The notes under the pieces are model-generated. The model did no database searches and had not been told where the DNA came from. It worked only from the letters and a program-made list of their open reading frames with translations. Made by a program: the position numbers and the translations under genes. From Vibrio tubiashii (GTDB lineage Bacteria > Pseudomonadota > Gammaproteobacteria > Enterobacterales > Vibrionaceae), in the NCBI GenBank assembly GCA_000775715.1, contig JRWQ01000016.1:19394-83393 (forward strand): a stretch of 64,000 nt of DNA, given 5' to 3'. Within the stretch, counting starts at the first letter, position 1. Every line of letters starts with the position of its first letter. Below, in pieces: positions 20,495 to 30,358 of the stretch.

Positions 20495-22561
20495 CTACTT
20501 CTGAAGTAGTGAGATATCTGCAATCTGTAGGAACAGGTTACGTAAGTTGTTTAACAGCGTTAGACGGTTTTTCTTCAGAGCTTCGTCATCTGCCATAACC
20601 ATGACGTTATCGAAGAATGCATCTACTGGCTCACGTAGGTCAGCAAGCTTGCTCAGTGCTTCTTGGTAGTTACCTGTTGCGAATGCCGGCTCTAGCGCTT
20701 CAGTCATTACTTCAACGCTTTCTGCGAGTTTCTTCTCTGCATCTTCTTGAAGAAGAGTTAGGTCGATCTCTGCTGCTAATTCACCGTCGAACTTCGCCAG
20801 GATGTTACCAACACGCTTGTTCGCTGCCGCGAGTGCTTCTGCAGCCTCTAGTTCGCGGAAGTGAGATACCGCTTTCACGCGCTGATCGAAGTCTGCAGGT
20901 TTAGTCGGACGACGCGCGAGTACCGCCTGAATGATATCCACGCTGAAGCCTTCGTCTTTGTACCATGCATTGAAACGACCAAGCATAAATTCAATCACGT
21001 CGTTCTCTACGTTTTCGTTAGTTAGCTTAGTACCGAACTGAACCTTAGCTTCACGAATTAGGTCAACTAGGTCTAGATTGTAGCCGTTCTCAACGATGAT
21101 GCGCAGAACACCTAGTGACGCACGGCGTAGTGCGAATGGGTCAGAGCCCTTAGGTGCTTGGCCGATACCAAAGATACCAACGATCGTATCTAGCTTATCT
21201 GCCATGGCTACCGCAGAAGAGATACCTGTGCTTGGTAGCTCATCACCTGCGAAACGTGGCATGTACTGCTCGTAAAGTGCTAGTGCGACTTCTTGGTCTT
21301 CACCGTCATGAGTCGCGTAGTGCATGCCCATTACACCCTGAGTATCGGTAAACTCGAATACCATAGAGGTCATTAGGTCACACTTAGCCAGTAGGCCCGC
21401 GCGAGTTGTTTTCGCAACGTCAGCGCCGATCTGTTTAGCAATGTAGCCAGATAGTGCTGTAATACGGTCTGTTTTGTCTTTGATAGTACCAAGCTGCTTT
21501 TGGAAGATAGCTTGCTCTAGTTCAGGAAGACGATCGATAAGAGGACGCTTACGGTCAGTATTGAAGAAGAATTCAGCATCCGCTAGACGTGGACGTACTA
21601 CCTTCTCGTTACCTTCGATGACGTGGCGAGGCTCTTTTGATTCGATGTTTGATACGAAAATGAAGTTAGGTAGTAGCTTCTTGTTTTCGTCATACACTGG
21701 GAAGTACTTCTGGTCACCCTTCATGGTGTAAACCAATGCTTCAGAAGGTACTTTTAGGAACTCTTCTTCAAACTTCGCAGTAAGAACCACTGGCCATTCA
21801 ACCAGAGAGGTCACTTCTTCCACTAGGTCATCTTCTAGGTCCGCAACACCGCCAACCGCTGCTGCTGCTTTTTGCGAGTCAGCAAGGATGATCGCTTTAC
21901 GTGCTTCGTAATCTGCCATGACTTTACCGCGCTCTTCTAGAATCGCTGGGTATTGCTCTGCAGAATCGATAGTGAACTCTTGTTCACCCATAAAGCGGTG
22001 ACCACGGATAGTGCGGTCTGATGCTACGCCTAAGATCTCACCTTCAATCAGATCAGAGCCCATCAGCATAGTTAGTGTTTTAACCGGGCGGATAAACTGA
22101 GTTGTCTTGTTACCCCAACGCATTGGCTTAGCGATAGGCAGGTTACCTAGTGCTTTTGCTGCTAGCTCAACAACGATTTCAGACGTTGCTTGGCCTTTTA
22201 CTTCCTGTTTGAACAGTAGCCATTCGCCTTTGTCTGTGACTAGGCGGTCAGCTTGTTCTACCGTGATGCCGTTACCACGCGCCCAGCCTTGCGCCGCTTT
22301 AGTCGCGTTACCGTCAGTATCGAATGCCACTGAAACCGCAGGACCGCGCTTCTCAACCACTTTGTCTGCTTGGCCTTCAGCTAGGGCTGAAACTTTAAGG
22401 GCTAGGCGACGAGGAGCGGCGTACCATTTCACACCTTCGTGCGCTAGGTCAGCACCTTTTAGTTCCGCTTCGAAGTTTGCTGCGAATGCTTCCGCTAGAG
22501 TGCGCAGTTGCGTTGGTGGTAGCTCTTCAGTACCCAGTTCAATTAGAAATTCTTTAGCCAT
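20495..22561 (-). CDS. glyS: Glycyl-tRNA synthetase beta subunit
   Basis: Beta subunit of the alpha2-beta2 GlyRS, 688 residues. The start [16 protein letters not shown] is characteristic and sits at 22561, with GAGGAG upstream inside the glyQ end; the frame opens further upstream to 22585 within glyQ but that is not used. A C-terminal anticodon-binding DALR-like domain ends in [16 protein letters not shown]. It follows glyQ by 2 nt. Confidence 0.98.
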   Translation of the reverse strand: MAKEFLIELGTEELPPTQLRTLAEAFAANFEAELKGADLAHEGVKWYAAPRRLALKVSALAEGQADKVVEKRGPAVSVAFDTDGNATKAAQGWARGNGITVEQADRLVTDKGEWLLFKQEVKGQATSEIVVELAAKALGNLPIAKPMRWGNKTTQFIRPVKTLTMLMGSDLIEGEILGVASDRTIRGHRFMGEQEFTIDSAEQYPAILEERGKVMADYEARKAIILADSQKAAAAVGGVADLEDDLVEEVTSLVEWPVVLTAKFEEEFLKVPSEALVYTMKGDQKYFPVYDENKKLLPNFIFVSNIESKEPRHVIEGNEKVVRPRLADAEFFFNTDRKRPLIDRLPELEQAIFQKQLGTIKDKTDRITALSGYIAKQIGADVAKTTRAGLLAKCDLMTSMVFEFTDTQGVMGMHYATHDGEDQEVALALYEQYMPRFAGDELPSTGISSAVAMADKLDTIVGIFGIGQAPKGSDPFALRRASLGVLRIIVENGYNLDLVDLIREAKVQFGTKLTNENVENDVIEFMLGRFNAWYKDEGFSVDIIQAVLARRPTKPADFDQRVKAVSHFRELEAAEALAAANKRVGNILAKFDGELAAEIDLTLLQEDAEKKLAESVEVMTEALEPAFATGNYQEALSKLADLREPVDAFFDNVMVMADDEALKKNRLTLLNNLRNLFLQIADISLLQK

Positions 22562-22563
22562 GA

Positions 22564-23481
22564 TTACTTCTCCTCGTTGCGGCACATTGGGAAGCCAAGC
22601 GCTTCACGTGATGCGTAGTATGCTTCTGCAACTGATTTAGTCAGGTTACGGATACGAAGGATGTAACGTTGGCGCTCTGTAACAGAGATAGCTTTACGTG
22701 CGTCTAACAGGTTGAAAGCGTGCGCCGCTTTGAGGATGCGCTCGTAAGCGGGTAGAGGTAGAGGCTTCTCTAGCTCTAATAGTTCTTTAGATTCTTTTTC
22801 ACACTGGTCAAAGAAGCTGAATAGGAAATCAACGTCAGCGTGCTCAAAGTTGTAAGTTGATTGCTCAACTTCGTTTTGGTGGAAGATGTCACCGTAAGTT
22901 ACGTTAGAGCCGTCTGGTGCTACGTTCCACACTAGGTCGTAAACAGAGTCTACTTCTTGGATGTACATCGCTAGGCGCTCGATACCGTAAGTGATTTCAC
23001 CTGTAACAGGTTTACACTCAAGGCCGCCAACTTGCTGGAAGTAAGTAAACTGAGTTACTTCCATTCCGTTTAGCCATACTTCCCAACCAAGACCCCATGC
23101 ACCTAAGGTTGGGTTTTCCCAGTTGTCTTCTACGAAACGAATATCGTGAACGAGAGGGTCGATACCAAGAACTTCAAGCGAGCCTAGGTACAACTCCTGA
23201 ATGTTATCTGGAGAAGGCTTTAGGGCTACTTGGAATTGATAATAGTGCTGCAGACGGTTCGGGTTTTCACCGTAACGGCCATCGGTAGGGCGACGTGAAG
23301 GTTGAACGTAAGCTGTCGACATTGGCTCTGGGCCAAGTGCACGTAGACATGTCATTGGGTGAGAGGTGCCTGCACCTACTTCCATATCTAGAGGTTGAAC
23401 AATGGTACAACCGTTTTGTGCCCAGTAATCCTGCAGCGCGAGGATCATTCCCTGGAAGGTTTTGATATCGTATTTTTGCAT
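22564..23481 (-). CDS. glyQ: Glycyl-tRNA synthetase alpha subunit
   Basis: Catalytic subunit of the heterotetrameric GlyRS, 305 residues. The sequence from [20 protein letters not shown] through [18 protein letters not shown] and the class II motif region ([20 protein letters not shown]) is standard. Upstream in-frame codons reach 23538, but homologues start at 23481. The Shine-Dalgarno there is weak. First gene of glyQS. Confidence 0.97.
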   Translation of the reverse strand: MQKYDIKTFQGMILALQDYWAQNGCTIVQPLDMEVGAGTSHPMTCLRALGPEPMSTAYVQPSRRPTDGRYGENPNRLQHYYQFQVALKPSPDNIQELYLGSLEVLGIDPLVHDIRFVEDNWENPTLGAWGLGWEVWLNGMEVTQFTYFQQVGGLECKPVTGEITYGIERLAMYIQEVDSVYDLVWNVAPDGSNVTYGDIFHQNEVEQSTYNFEHADVDFLFSFFDQCEKESKELLELEKPLPLPAYERILKAAHAFNLLDARKAISVTERQRYILRIRNLTKSVAEAYYASREALGFPMCRNEEK

Positions 23482-23709
23482 AGTAATTCGCGCAATTCTT
23501 TGAGTAAAAGGTCTGTCTAAAACAGAGAAAAATAACAATCAAGTATACCCAGATATTTGGCATGGGAGTAGAGCTAATCTTGATTAATTGGTAGGCGAAA
23601 ATCTCCTTTAGTGGAATTTTTTCGACTGATCCAACCAAATTCTCTTAAAAGGGAGTTTATTTGTAGTTTGGCGGTTGAGAATCATCTCGGAGCTGGTTAA
23701 AATCACGCC

Positions 23710-23895
23710 GTCTTTGGGGAGTAGCTTACCTATTTATCAACACTGGGATGATAGGTTCGTCTGTCAACATAATTGATGCAAAATCATCATGGCATTCGAG
23801 ACCCAATATCGGCGCACAATAACAACATGCCGGATGCGGTTTAGCAAGACCTTAGACAAATCATCATGAACCGGGGTGGGGCATGAGGTTTGTCT
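23710..23895 (+). promoter_or_regulatory. yybP-ykoY (manganese) riboswitch with switching hairpin
   Basis: The leader has the conserved blocks of the yybP-ykoY Mn2+ riboswitch in order: GUCUUUGGGGAGUAGC (from 23710), CGUCUGUCAACAUAA (about 23758-23772) and GCAAGACCUUAGAC (about 23844-23857). The 3' strand AGAC of the basal P1 helix (23854-23857) also pairs in an alternative hairpin, AGACAAA (23854-23860) with TTTGTCT (23889-23895). That gives a clear on/off fold ahead of a manganese exporter gene. Confidence 0.88.
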
Positions 23896-23934
23896 TTGGT
23901 TAAAATTATAATCCCTACCCCAGAAGAGCATGTC

Positions 23935-24492
23935 GTGAGCGTTTTAGCTATTTCTATCACCACCGTCGCATTGGCGGAAATCGGTGATAAAACTCAACTT
24001 TTATCCCTGCTTTTAGCCAGTCGATACCGCAAACCTATTCCGATCATCGCGGCTATTTTCTTAGCAACTATTGCAAACCATGCTTTAGCTGCATGGCTTG
24101 GCGTGGTCGTCGCTGACTACCTCTCCCCTGAAGTTTTGAAATGGGTGCTGGTGGTTAGCTTTATCGCCATGGCGGGGTGGGTGTTAATTCCAGATAAGCT
24201 GGATGATGATGAAGAGATCTCCAATCGTGGGCCATTTATCGCTAGCTTTATCGCATTCTTTGTTGCGGAAATCGGTGATAAAACCCAGATCGCTACATCA
24301 ATTCTTGGTGCTCAATATGCAGACGCACTGACTTGGGTTATTTTAGGTACAACCATAGGTATGTTGATCGCCAACGTCCCTGTCGTGCTGATTGGTAAGC
24401 TGTCGGCAGACAGAATGCCACTTGATTTGATTCGCAAAATCACCGCGCTGTTATTTATCGCTTTAGCAACAGCTGCAGCGGTTTGGTCTTAA
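23935..24492 (+). CDS. mneA: Manganese exporter of the UPF0016/GDT1 (TMEM165) family, MneA type
   Basis: Inner-membrane protein of about 185 residues with six hydrophobic segments in two repeats, each carrying the EIGDKTQ cation motif (residues 15-21 and 112-118). V. cholerae MneA, of this family and under a yybP-ykoY element, exports Mn2+. The frame opens at a TTG at 23890, but that codon lies inside the riboswitch hairpin. GTG at 23935, after GAAGAG, gives a start matching the family (MSVLAISITTVALAEIGDKT). Confidence 0.92.
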   Translation: MSVLAISITTVALAEIGDKTQLLSLLLASRYRKPIPIIAAIFLATIANHALAAWLGVVVADYLSPEVLKWVLVVSFIAMAGWVLIPDKLDDDEEISNRGPFIASFIAFFVAEIGDKTQIATSILGAQYADALTWVILGTTIGMLIANVPVVLIGKLSADRMPLDLIRKITALLFIALATAAAVWS

Positions 24493-24512
24493 CCGCACGA
24501 TAGATTATCAAT

Positions 24513-24550
24513 GACGACCGGGTGAAATTTTAATCTGGTCGCATTTTCTT
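24513..24550 (+). terminator. Possible terminator after mneA
   Basis: CGACC / GGTCG (24515-24519 with 24537-24541) with a long loop, followed by CATTTTCTT. Weak. The rest of 24493-24791 has no gene; it holds two copies of ATATATGCA (near 24632 and 24696) and a small hairpin CTAAC-CCG-GTTAG followed by T residues at 24747-24764, possibly leader control of the next gene. Confidence 0.35.
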
Positions 24551-24791
24551 ATAATTTTCATTAATTTAAGTCTGACGAGAATGTTGTAAGTTTCCTTCAA
24601 ACTCAATTGAAATTAATGAAGTGGTACGCAAATATATGCACAACTTGATAGGCAGTTTCGTTGTTTAGTTATTAACCAGACGAAAGCTGTGTCATATATG
24701 CAACATTCTGTTTTTTCATAGATTTTATCTATATTGAAGTAATGAGCTAACCCGGTTAGTTTTTATGCATTACTCCTCTTAAGGTATTGCT

Positions 24792-26465
24792 ATGAAAACA
24801 AAATTGCTATCAACCATTATTACTTCAACTCTTGCTTTCTCTGCTCATTCGGTTGTTGCAGCCAATGTCGACGATATGTCACAACTGACGATTATTCCAA
24901 ACCACAATCCGTCATTGATTCGCAACTTTAATCCTTATGCAGTTTCTCGCCTCCATACTGCAAGGGATTTTGTATTTGAGCCGTTGGTCATTTTTAATGA
25001 GTTGAAAGGTAATGTGCCTGAGTTCCGTTTGGCGACGGGCTATCAGCTAAGCGATGACCTACTCAGTATCACGTTTGACTTGCGTGAAGGCGTGAAATGG
25101 TCGGACGGTGAAGCGTTTAATGCCGATGACGTTGTGTTCACCTTTGATTTAGTGCGTAACAATCCAAATATTGATGACCGTGGTATCAACAGTAAAATTA
25201 AGTCGGTTGAAAAGCTCAGCCCATACCAAGTGCGCTTTTACCTAAATAGTGTTAACACCAACATTGGTTACGAAATTGCTCAAGTGCCTGTTGTACCAGA
25301 GCATCAGTGGCGATCGGTTGAAGATCCTGCGGCCTTTATGAACCCAGACCCAGTGGGTACAGGGCCGTTTACAGAGTTGCCGCAGTTTACCTCAACGCTA
25401 TTCCTTCAGTGTCGTAACCCTAACTACTGGGATAACGACAATCTAGACGTAGACTGTCTGCGTGTGCCACAAATGAACCACAACGACCAAGTGTTGGGTG
25501 AGCTAATGAACTCGCGTATCGATTGGGCCGGCTCGTTCATTCCTGATATCGACCAAACCTTCATGAAAGCATCAAGTAATCATGGTTACTGGTATCCACC
25601 TGCGGGTACTCAGGCGTTTATGTTCAACTTTGCGTCTAAAGATAAAGTTAAACATCAAGTGTTAACGGACATTGATTTCCGCCGTGCTTTCTCTATGGCG
25701 ATTGATCGTCAGACTCTGATTGATATTGCCAACTACGGTAATGCGGTACTCAATGACTTCGCGTCGGGCTTAGGCTACGCATTTGAGACTTGGTCTGACG
25801 AAGCGGTACATACTAAGTACAAGCCATTTATGACTTACTCTCCAGAGAAAGCAAAAGCGCTATTGGCTAAAGCGGGTTACAAAGATCTCGACAATGATGG
25901 TTTTGTTGAGTCTCCATCAGGTGAGAAATTTGAGTTAGCAGTTCAGTCACCACAGGGGTGGACTGACTTTAACAACACGGTAATGCTCGCTGTTGAGCAA
26001 TTACATGAAGTCGGCATTAACGTTAAAGCACGCACCCCAGATTTCTCTATATACAACAAGAGTATGTTAGGTGCGGATTACGATATTGCTTACACCAACT
26101 ACTTCCATGGCGCAACACCACATAAATACTGGGATAGCGGTTATCATTCGCGTCTACAAGCTTCTGAAGGCATGCCACGTTTTGCGATGCACCACTGGAA
26201 GAGTGACAAGCTAGATACGCTTTTGGATAGCTTCTACAAAACGGCGGATAGTAAAGAGCAACAGTCTATTGCTCATGATATTCAAAAAATCATTGCAGAG
26301 AACCAAGTCACTGTACCTGTGCTATCGGGTCCTAACTTCTATCAGTATAACACTACGCGTTTCACTGGCTGGTGGAATGCGGATAACCCGAAAGGTCGTC
26401 CAATGATTTGGGAAGGCACACCAGAGCGACTACTGCATGTGCTGGACCTGAAGCCAAATAGCTAA
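24792..26465 (+). CDS. Periplasmic oligopeptide-type substrate-binding protein (SBP_bac_5)
   Basis: Extracellular solute-binding protein family 5, 557 residues, with a signal peptide (about 1-24, ending SVVAA). Typical motifs are LREGVKWSDGEAFNADDVVFT, DFRRAFSMAIDRQTLI and DNDGFVESPSG. Such proteins deliver peptides, sugars or other ligands to DppBCDF-type importers. No permease or ATPase lies nearby, so it is an orphan or serves a transporter elsewhere. A terminator follows at 26494. The ligand is unknown. Confidence 0.85.
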   Translation: MKTKLLSTIITSTLAFSAHSVVAANVDDMSQLTIIPNHNPSLIRNFNPYAVSRLHTARDFVFEPLVIFNELKGNVPEFRLATGYQLSDDLLSITFDLREGVKWSDGEAFNADDVVFTFDLVRNNPNIDDRGINSKIKSVEKLSPYQVRFYLNSVNTNIGYEIAQVPVVPEHQWRSVEDPAAFMNPDPVGTGPFTELPQFTSTLFLQCRNPNYWDNDNLDVDCLRVPQMNHNDQVLGELMNSRIDWAGSFIPDIDQTFMKASSNHGYWYPPAGTQAFMFNFASKDKVKHQVLTDIDFRRAFSMAIDRQTLIDIANYGNAVLNDFASGLGYAFETWSDEAVHTKYKPFMTYSPEKAKALLAKAGYKDLDNDGFVESPSGEKFELAVQSPQGWTDFNNTVMLAVEQLHEVGINVKARTPDFSIYNKSMLGADYDIAYTNYFHGATPHKYWDSGYHSRLQASEGMPRFAMHHWKSDKLDTLLDSFYKTADSKEQQSIAHDIQKIIAENQVTVPVLSGPNFYQYNTTRFTGWWNADNPKGRPMIWEGTPERLLHVLDLKPNS

Positions 26466-26493
26466 ATCAGCAAGTAAAGCAGTAAAGTAATTC

Positions 26494-26524
26494 AAGCCCT
26501 GACGTTAAGTTGGGGCTTTGTTTT
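26494..26524 (+). terminator. Terminator of the SBP gene
   Basis: AAGCCC / GGGCTT stem around a 13-nt loop with TTGTTTT after it, about 30 nt past the stop. Confidence 0.65.
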
Positions 26525-26648
26525 ATGAGCAAAAACTTGCAATATCAACTCTTTAATTTAATTCCGCGAAAGTCGTGATCACTGACATATTAGTGTCATA
26601 CGTGTCATGATATTTTAATTCTGTGAATGATAGCGAGAGGGCACAATT

Positions 26649-26909
26649 ATGCTTATACGTTATATGGGGATGACCCCAAAAAGCCAGAGTTACTTATTCA
26701 CCTTTGGTTTAGCGCTATGCTTATTGGCGATGGTGTTGACTGATATGTGGTTACCGATTGTAGCCGGAAGCTTTATTTTAACGGGATTAACCGTTGAAGC
26801 ATGGATTCGCGTCGCGCACATTATCCCTATGCATGAAGAGATGCGGGCGATGAGGAAGCAGATAACTCAACTCCAATCGGAAGTTCGCACACTCGAATAT
26901 GATGAATAG
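26649..26909 (+). CDS. Small inner-membrane protein of unknown function
   Basis: Up to 86 residues. Two hydrophobic segments (about 14-31 and 35-53) are followed by a charged, probably coiled-coil tail (EEMRAMRKQITQLQSEVRTLE). In-frame ATGs at 26649, 26664 and 26670 are all possible starts. It has its own terminator at 26911-26935. I do not recognise the family. Confidence 0.7.
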   Translation: MLIRYMGMTPKSQSYLFTFGLALCLLAMVLTDMWLPIVAGSFILTGLTVEAWIRVAHIIPMHEEMRAMRKQITQLQSEVRTLEYDE

Positions 26910-26910
26910 T

Positions 26911-26935
26911 AAAAAGCAGCTTAGGCTGCTTTTTT
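26911..26935 (+). terminator. Terminator after the small membrane protein gene
   Basis: AAAAAGCAGC-TTAG-GCTGCTTTTTT, a 10-bp stem with a 4-nt loop and a T-run, directly after the stop codon. Confidence 0.92.
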
Positions 26936-27014
26936 AACGCAATTTTTGAAGTGAAGCGAAAACTAGCCCCAGCTGTATTGCTAAGCAGGTAGACCCTGTA
27001 CACACTACAGCGCT

Positions 27015-28340
27015 ATGCGGCAATTTTCATTTATTTTTCGTATTGTTGAAGCGGTAGAGCAGCACCTACCGAGCAAGCTTGATGTCAACGCCATTGCTTC
27101 AACGCTCAATGTCAGTAGATGGCATCTTCAACATGAGTTTAAACGTTATACAGGCATTCCATTCGGGCGCTATTACCGTTTGCGCCTGCTTACTTTGGCG
27201 ATGAAGGCGCTTGCTCACTCAGAGCGTAATGTTCTCGATATTGCACTCGACTATGGTTTTGAATCTCAAGAAGCTTTGTATCGTTCTGTTAGGCAGAATT
27301 TTCTCATCTCTCCAAAGCACTTTAAACGTAATCCCACTTTGGCAAAGTACTTTGGTGTGCCTCCTATTGATGAAAGTTATCTAACGTTTTTTCAGAGGAT
27401 GCAAAGTACCCCTCCTGAAGAAGTCACCTTTCCCGGTGATACCTTCTATGGCGTTGTAAGTGACTTTTCGTCGGTCTTTTTTGATGAGCAGGAAACTGGA
27501 AAACGAGTCGAACAGATGTGGCAGACGTTTATCGAAGCGACGGCTGATTGGCAGCATCAACAACGGAGCTACTATGCGTTGGAGTACCGCAACAACTGCT
27601 CAGCGAGATCAGGTCAATTTCAAATGATGGCAGTGTGTAATGGCAACAGCCAAGAATCTTCGCACCCTATTGCACGTATTGAGCTCTCACAACGTAAAAT
27701 GTGGTGTTTTCATTTGCCCCCAAACCCGCCTCTCAAAGCGTTGTTTGTCTATCTCAACCAGGTGTTTTGTATCCCGCATAAACTAACGCTGAGGCGCTTA
27801 CCTTATATTTGGCAGTTGGACAAAAATGGGGGCTTGATATTTTGGGTTGAACTGAGAAGCTTCGCAGATACCAAACAGCTTCCTTTGGCGGTTCGACAGC
27901 TTACTCGAGAGGAAGAATTCTCATGCTCGGGTCAACTTGAAAGTATTGATATTCCAGAGACCTGCGCGGAGAAAAGCCAGCGGTTGGCATTTATATTAAA
28001 CCACTTTCGTTCGTCGCTGGAGGGGGTAAATGCCGGAACAGCAATGCTACTGATTGGTCGCCCTATATGCACTGACTATACGCCTAGCCATGATTACTTA
28101 GTCAGCCACCTAACTTTAGCGCCTGATGGAGCGGATAACGTGGCGTCAGGTATGGTATTAAAATGTATCTTGCAAGGAAGCTTGAAGCAAATTGGGCAAG
28201 ATTTAGATAGTCTTTACCACTCTCATTTACTTGAGGAGGGCTATGTATTGCGCCAAGGGTTTGAATGGATTACCCATGCTGAGGAACTACCGGGACAAGA
28301 GTGGCGACTTGAACTGCTTATCCCGGTTTCTAAGCGTTAA
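27015..28340 (+). CDS. AraC-family transcriptional regulator with GyrI-like C-terminal region
   Basis: A 441-residue regulator. The N-terminus (about 8-110) is an AraC-type double helix-turn-helix (LDVNAIASTLNVSRWHLQHE, then VLDIALDYGFESQEALYRSV), placed as in Rob/SoxS-like proteins. The remaining about 320 residues look like two consecutive GyrI-like effector-binding folds; the second ends EWRLELLIPVSK, a typical GyrI-like ending. The ligand is unknown. Its stop overlaps the convergent DUF2141 stop in the four bases TTAA (28337-28340). Confidence 0.8.
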   Translation: MRQFSFIFRIVEAVEQHLPSKLDVNAIASTLNVSRWHLQHEFKRYTGIPFGRYYRLRLLTLAMKALAHSERNVLDIALDYGFESQEALYRSVRQNFLISPKHFKRNPTLAKYFGVPPIDESYLTFFQRMQSTPPEEVTFPGDTFYGVVSDFSSVFFDEQETGKRVEQMWQTFIEATADWQHQQRSYYALEYRNNCSARSGQFQMMAVCNGNSQESSHPIARIELSQRKMWCFHLPPNPPLKALFVYLNQVFCIPHKLTLRRLPYIWQLDKNGGLIFWVELRSFADTKQLPLAVRQLTREEEFSCSGQLESIDIPETCAEKSQRLAFILNHFRSSLEGVNAGTAMLLIGRPICTDYTPSHDYLVSHLTLAPDGADNVASGMVLKCILQGSLKQIGQDLDSLYHSHLLEEGYVLRQGFEWITHAEELPGQEWRLELLIPVSKR

Positions 28341-28768
28341 CGATAATCGAATAGCTTGATGGTTTGTTCACTGTTTTCGGTTAGCTTAAAGCTAGTCGCA
28401 GAGAACTGAGGTGGACCGGTGAGAATCTTGTTCCCCGAGTAACCCAGAGGCTCTTTGGGCATCATACCGGCCATTGCCAACTGATTGTTGGCGTCAATGT
28501 CTTGAAAGGTAAACACGTCATATTCACCTGCAGGTATTTGCTCTAGTAGCACAGTTGATGCTTCGACAGCTGGACCAATATGTTCTGCGACCACTGTCTG
28601 ATTTTTATCTCGAATACCAATATAGATATTACCGTCTTCGTCGGTGACACCTGTTACTGTTACTCGTAAATCAAATTTTTTGCTTGGGTCAAAGGTGACT
28701 TGTTCGTCTTCGTCACATCCAAGTAAGGTTATGACGCAGGTCAGTACAACCAATAGTGTTTTGTTCAT
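28337..28768 (-). CDS. DUF2141-family lipoprotein
   Basis: Predicted lipoprotein of 143 residues with lipobox LLGC (Cys 18), followed by a beta-rich DUF2141 domain (LRVTVTGVTDEDGNIYIGIR, then IPAGEYDVFTFQDIDANNQL). The function of the domain is unknown. The ATG follows the opgC-like stop with no gap, and the AAGGAG Shine-Dalgarno lies inside that gene, so the two are almost certainly co-translated. Confidence 0.82.
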   Translation of the reverse strand: MNKTLLVVLTCVITLLGCDEDEQVTFDPSKKFDLRVTVTGVTDEDGNIYIGIRDKNQTVVAEHIGPAVEASTVLLEQIPAGEYDVFTFQDIDANNQLAMAGMMPKEPLGYSGNKILTGPPQFSATSFKLTENSEQTIKLFDYR

Positions 28769-29878
28769 TTAAGCACTCCTTGTGAGATTTAATGATTTCG
28801 TTTTCTGTTGTCGTTCCCTGACTAGAGGGGGGATGAAGAGCGATGCCGCGACGATAACCAAGCAGACATTCAAACTAGGTTGAACGCTAAAGTAGCCCAA
28901 GGCAGCAGGTGCCAAGGTAAAGATCACTACGTAGTGCCATGTAAAGACTTGCAGTGAATGTCGACCAATCATTGCAAGGGGTTTAAATGCTAAAGCGTTT
29001 GGTCTTCGGTTAATTAGCCAAGCAAATAAGTACACCAACAGCATTAAATTGAGTACTCTTAACCAACCAATCAGTGGTTTATCGGCTAACTCGTACAGTG
29101 TTCCGTAGTGAATGCCATGCTCAGCAAGTACGTTGCGATTGAGTAATAAGATGATGAGGGCGACTATCGCGACGAGGATGGTTACTGAACGGTATTTAAA
29201 CCAGTCGATGGGTCTATGTTTCGCGCAATAACCTAAACAAACACCAACCATAAACAGCATCTGCCATGCTAGCCAACTAAAGTAGCCTGTATTAAGTTCA
29301 CTATCTGGAAAGTGTGGTGTCAGTATTGTGGAGAGATCGATAAATCGGCTTGATTGCCAAATCATTAAACTGATAGCCATAACCCAGATGATGCGTCCTT
29401 TGCGCAATTGGCTCAGAACAAACGGCGCTAACAAGAGAAAACCGACATACATGGGAAGAATATCAAAGTAAGCAGGCTTGTGGATTAATGTGCTACTCGC
29501 AGCAACGGCAAGTAATTTGTTTTCCATTAACCCAGGGAATACGTTGGCGTAGAAAGTGTGTGTAGAGGGCACAAAATAGATGAATAGTGAGCCAATGGCG
29601 ATCAATCCAATGATTGCCAGCATATGGTAACAATAAAGCTGTTTAGCGCGGCTAAATAGTTTTTGGCGCATCACCCCAGTGGAATAGCTTGAATAGATAA
29701 GCCCCACCATAAGGCCTGAAATAAAGATAAACCCTTCAGCTGCACCTACCTGACCAAAAGGTTGGAGCGTGAAGTATTGTATGTCAGACCAGCCGACAGT
29801 AATCCAAATAAAGTGGTTAATCGACATAATGAGCAGCAGAGTGCCGCGTATAGCATCAATGGAATGATTGCGTTGCAT
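28769..29878 (-). CDS. OpgC-family membrane acyltransferase-like protein
   Basis: Integral membrane protein of 369 residues with about ten hydrophobic segments and the OpgC-family N-terminus (RNHSIDAIRGTLLLIMSINH). E. coli OpgC succinylates periplasmic glucans; no glucan genes are nearby, so the substrate here is open. It heads a two-gene unit with the DUF2141 lipoprotein. Its Shine-Dalgarno GGGAGG is buried in a 14-bp hairpin (29883-29920). Confidence 0.82.
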   Translation of the reverse strand: MQRNHSIDAIRGTLLLIMSINHFIWITVGWSDIQYFTLQPFGQVGAAEGFIFISGLMVGLIYSSYSTGVMRQKLFSRAKQLYCYHMLAIIGLIAIGSLFIYFVPSTHTFYANVFPGLMENKLLAVAASSTLIHKPAYFDILPMYVGFLLLAPFVLSQLRKGRIIWVMAISLMIWQSSRFIDLSTILTPHFPDSELNTGYFSWLAWQMLFMVGVCLGYCAKHRPIDWFKYRSVTILVAIVALIILLLNRNVLAEHGIHYGTLYELADKPLIGWLRVLNLMLLVYLFAWLINRRPNALAFKPLAMIGRHSLQVFTWHYVVIFTLAPAALGYFSVQPSLNVCLVIVAASLFIPPLVRERQQKTKSLNLTRSA

Positions 29879-29882
29879 AAAG

Positions 29883-29920
29883 TTTCCTCCCTTAACTCTG
29901 CTTAGGTTAGAGGGAGGAAA
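29883..29920 (-). promoter_or_regulatory. Hairpin sequestering the Shine-Dalgarno of the OpgC-like gene
   Basis: On the minus-strand transcript UUUCCUCCCU (29920-29911) pairs perfectly with AGGGAGGAAA (29892-29883). After a 1-nt bulge, UAAC pairs with GUUA, with a 9-nt loop. The GGGAGG Shine-Dalgarno, 7 nt before the ATG at 29878, lies wholly in the stem. No U-run follows, so this is not an ordinary terminator. It looks like translational control. Confidence 0.75.
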
Positions 29921-29978
29921 TAACTAAAAACTGATTAATTGTGTGGTATGAGGTTGAAGTGCGAGCGGACTAAGGTGT

Positions 29979-30233
29979 TTAGCTTAGCCCTTTCTTTATC
30001 AAATACAGATAAGGCAGTTGTTCAGTTTGTGAACCAATCAATTGATGATCCATAAAGCGACAGAAACTCGGAATATCGCGAGTGGTGGATGGATCATCGG
30101 CTTTGACTAGCAGTACTTCGCCATCTTCCATTGTACGAATTGTCTTCCTGACCATCATTACTGGCTCTGGGCAGCGTAGTCCTTCTGCCTCTAGGGTTTT
30201 ATCTGCCTGCTGTGGATTGAGTGTCATGGTCAT
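29979..30233 (-). CDS. tusA: Sulfur carrier protein TusA
   Basis: Sulfur-relay protein of 84 residues used for 2-thiolation of tRNA wobble uridines and other sulfur routing. The active-site motif is [14 protein letters not shown] with the persulfide cysteine at residue 21, and the [15 protein letters not shown] segment is typical. An alternative start two codons later (30227) fits the GAAG Shine-Dalgarno better. It complements MnmE/MnmG, which modify the same wobble uridine. Confidence 0.95.
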   Translation of the reverse strand: MTMTLNPQQADKTLEAEGLRCPEPVMMVRKTIRTMEDGEVLLVKADDPSTTRDIPSFCRFMDHQLIGSQTEQLPYLYLIKKGLS

Positions 30234-30358
30234 ATCTTCGGTAACTGATTTGGCCTAGATGATACTAGTGAAAAAAAAATCTTCAATAACCCTTGGCAAA
30301 GTGATCATTTTGTTTTAACTTAGTTAACAAGTTGGTAACAATTAAAAGGGGAGCAAAT

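Noticed and set aside
23890..23934. Start of the manganese exporter at TTG 23890
   Set aside because: It lies inside the riboswitch switching hairpin and lacks homology; GTG 23935 has a Shine-Dalgarno and fits the family.
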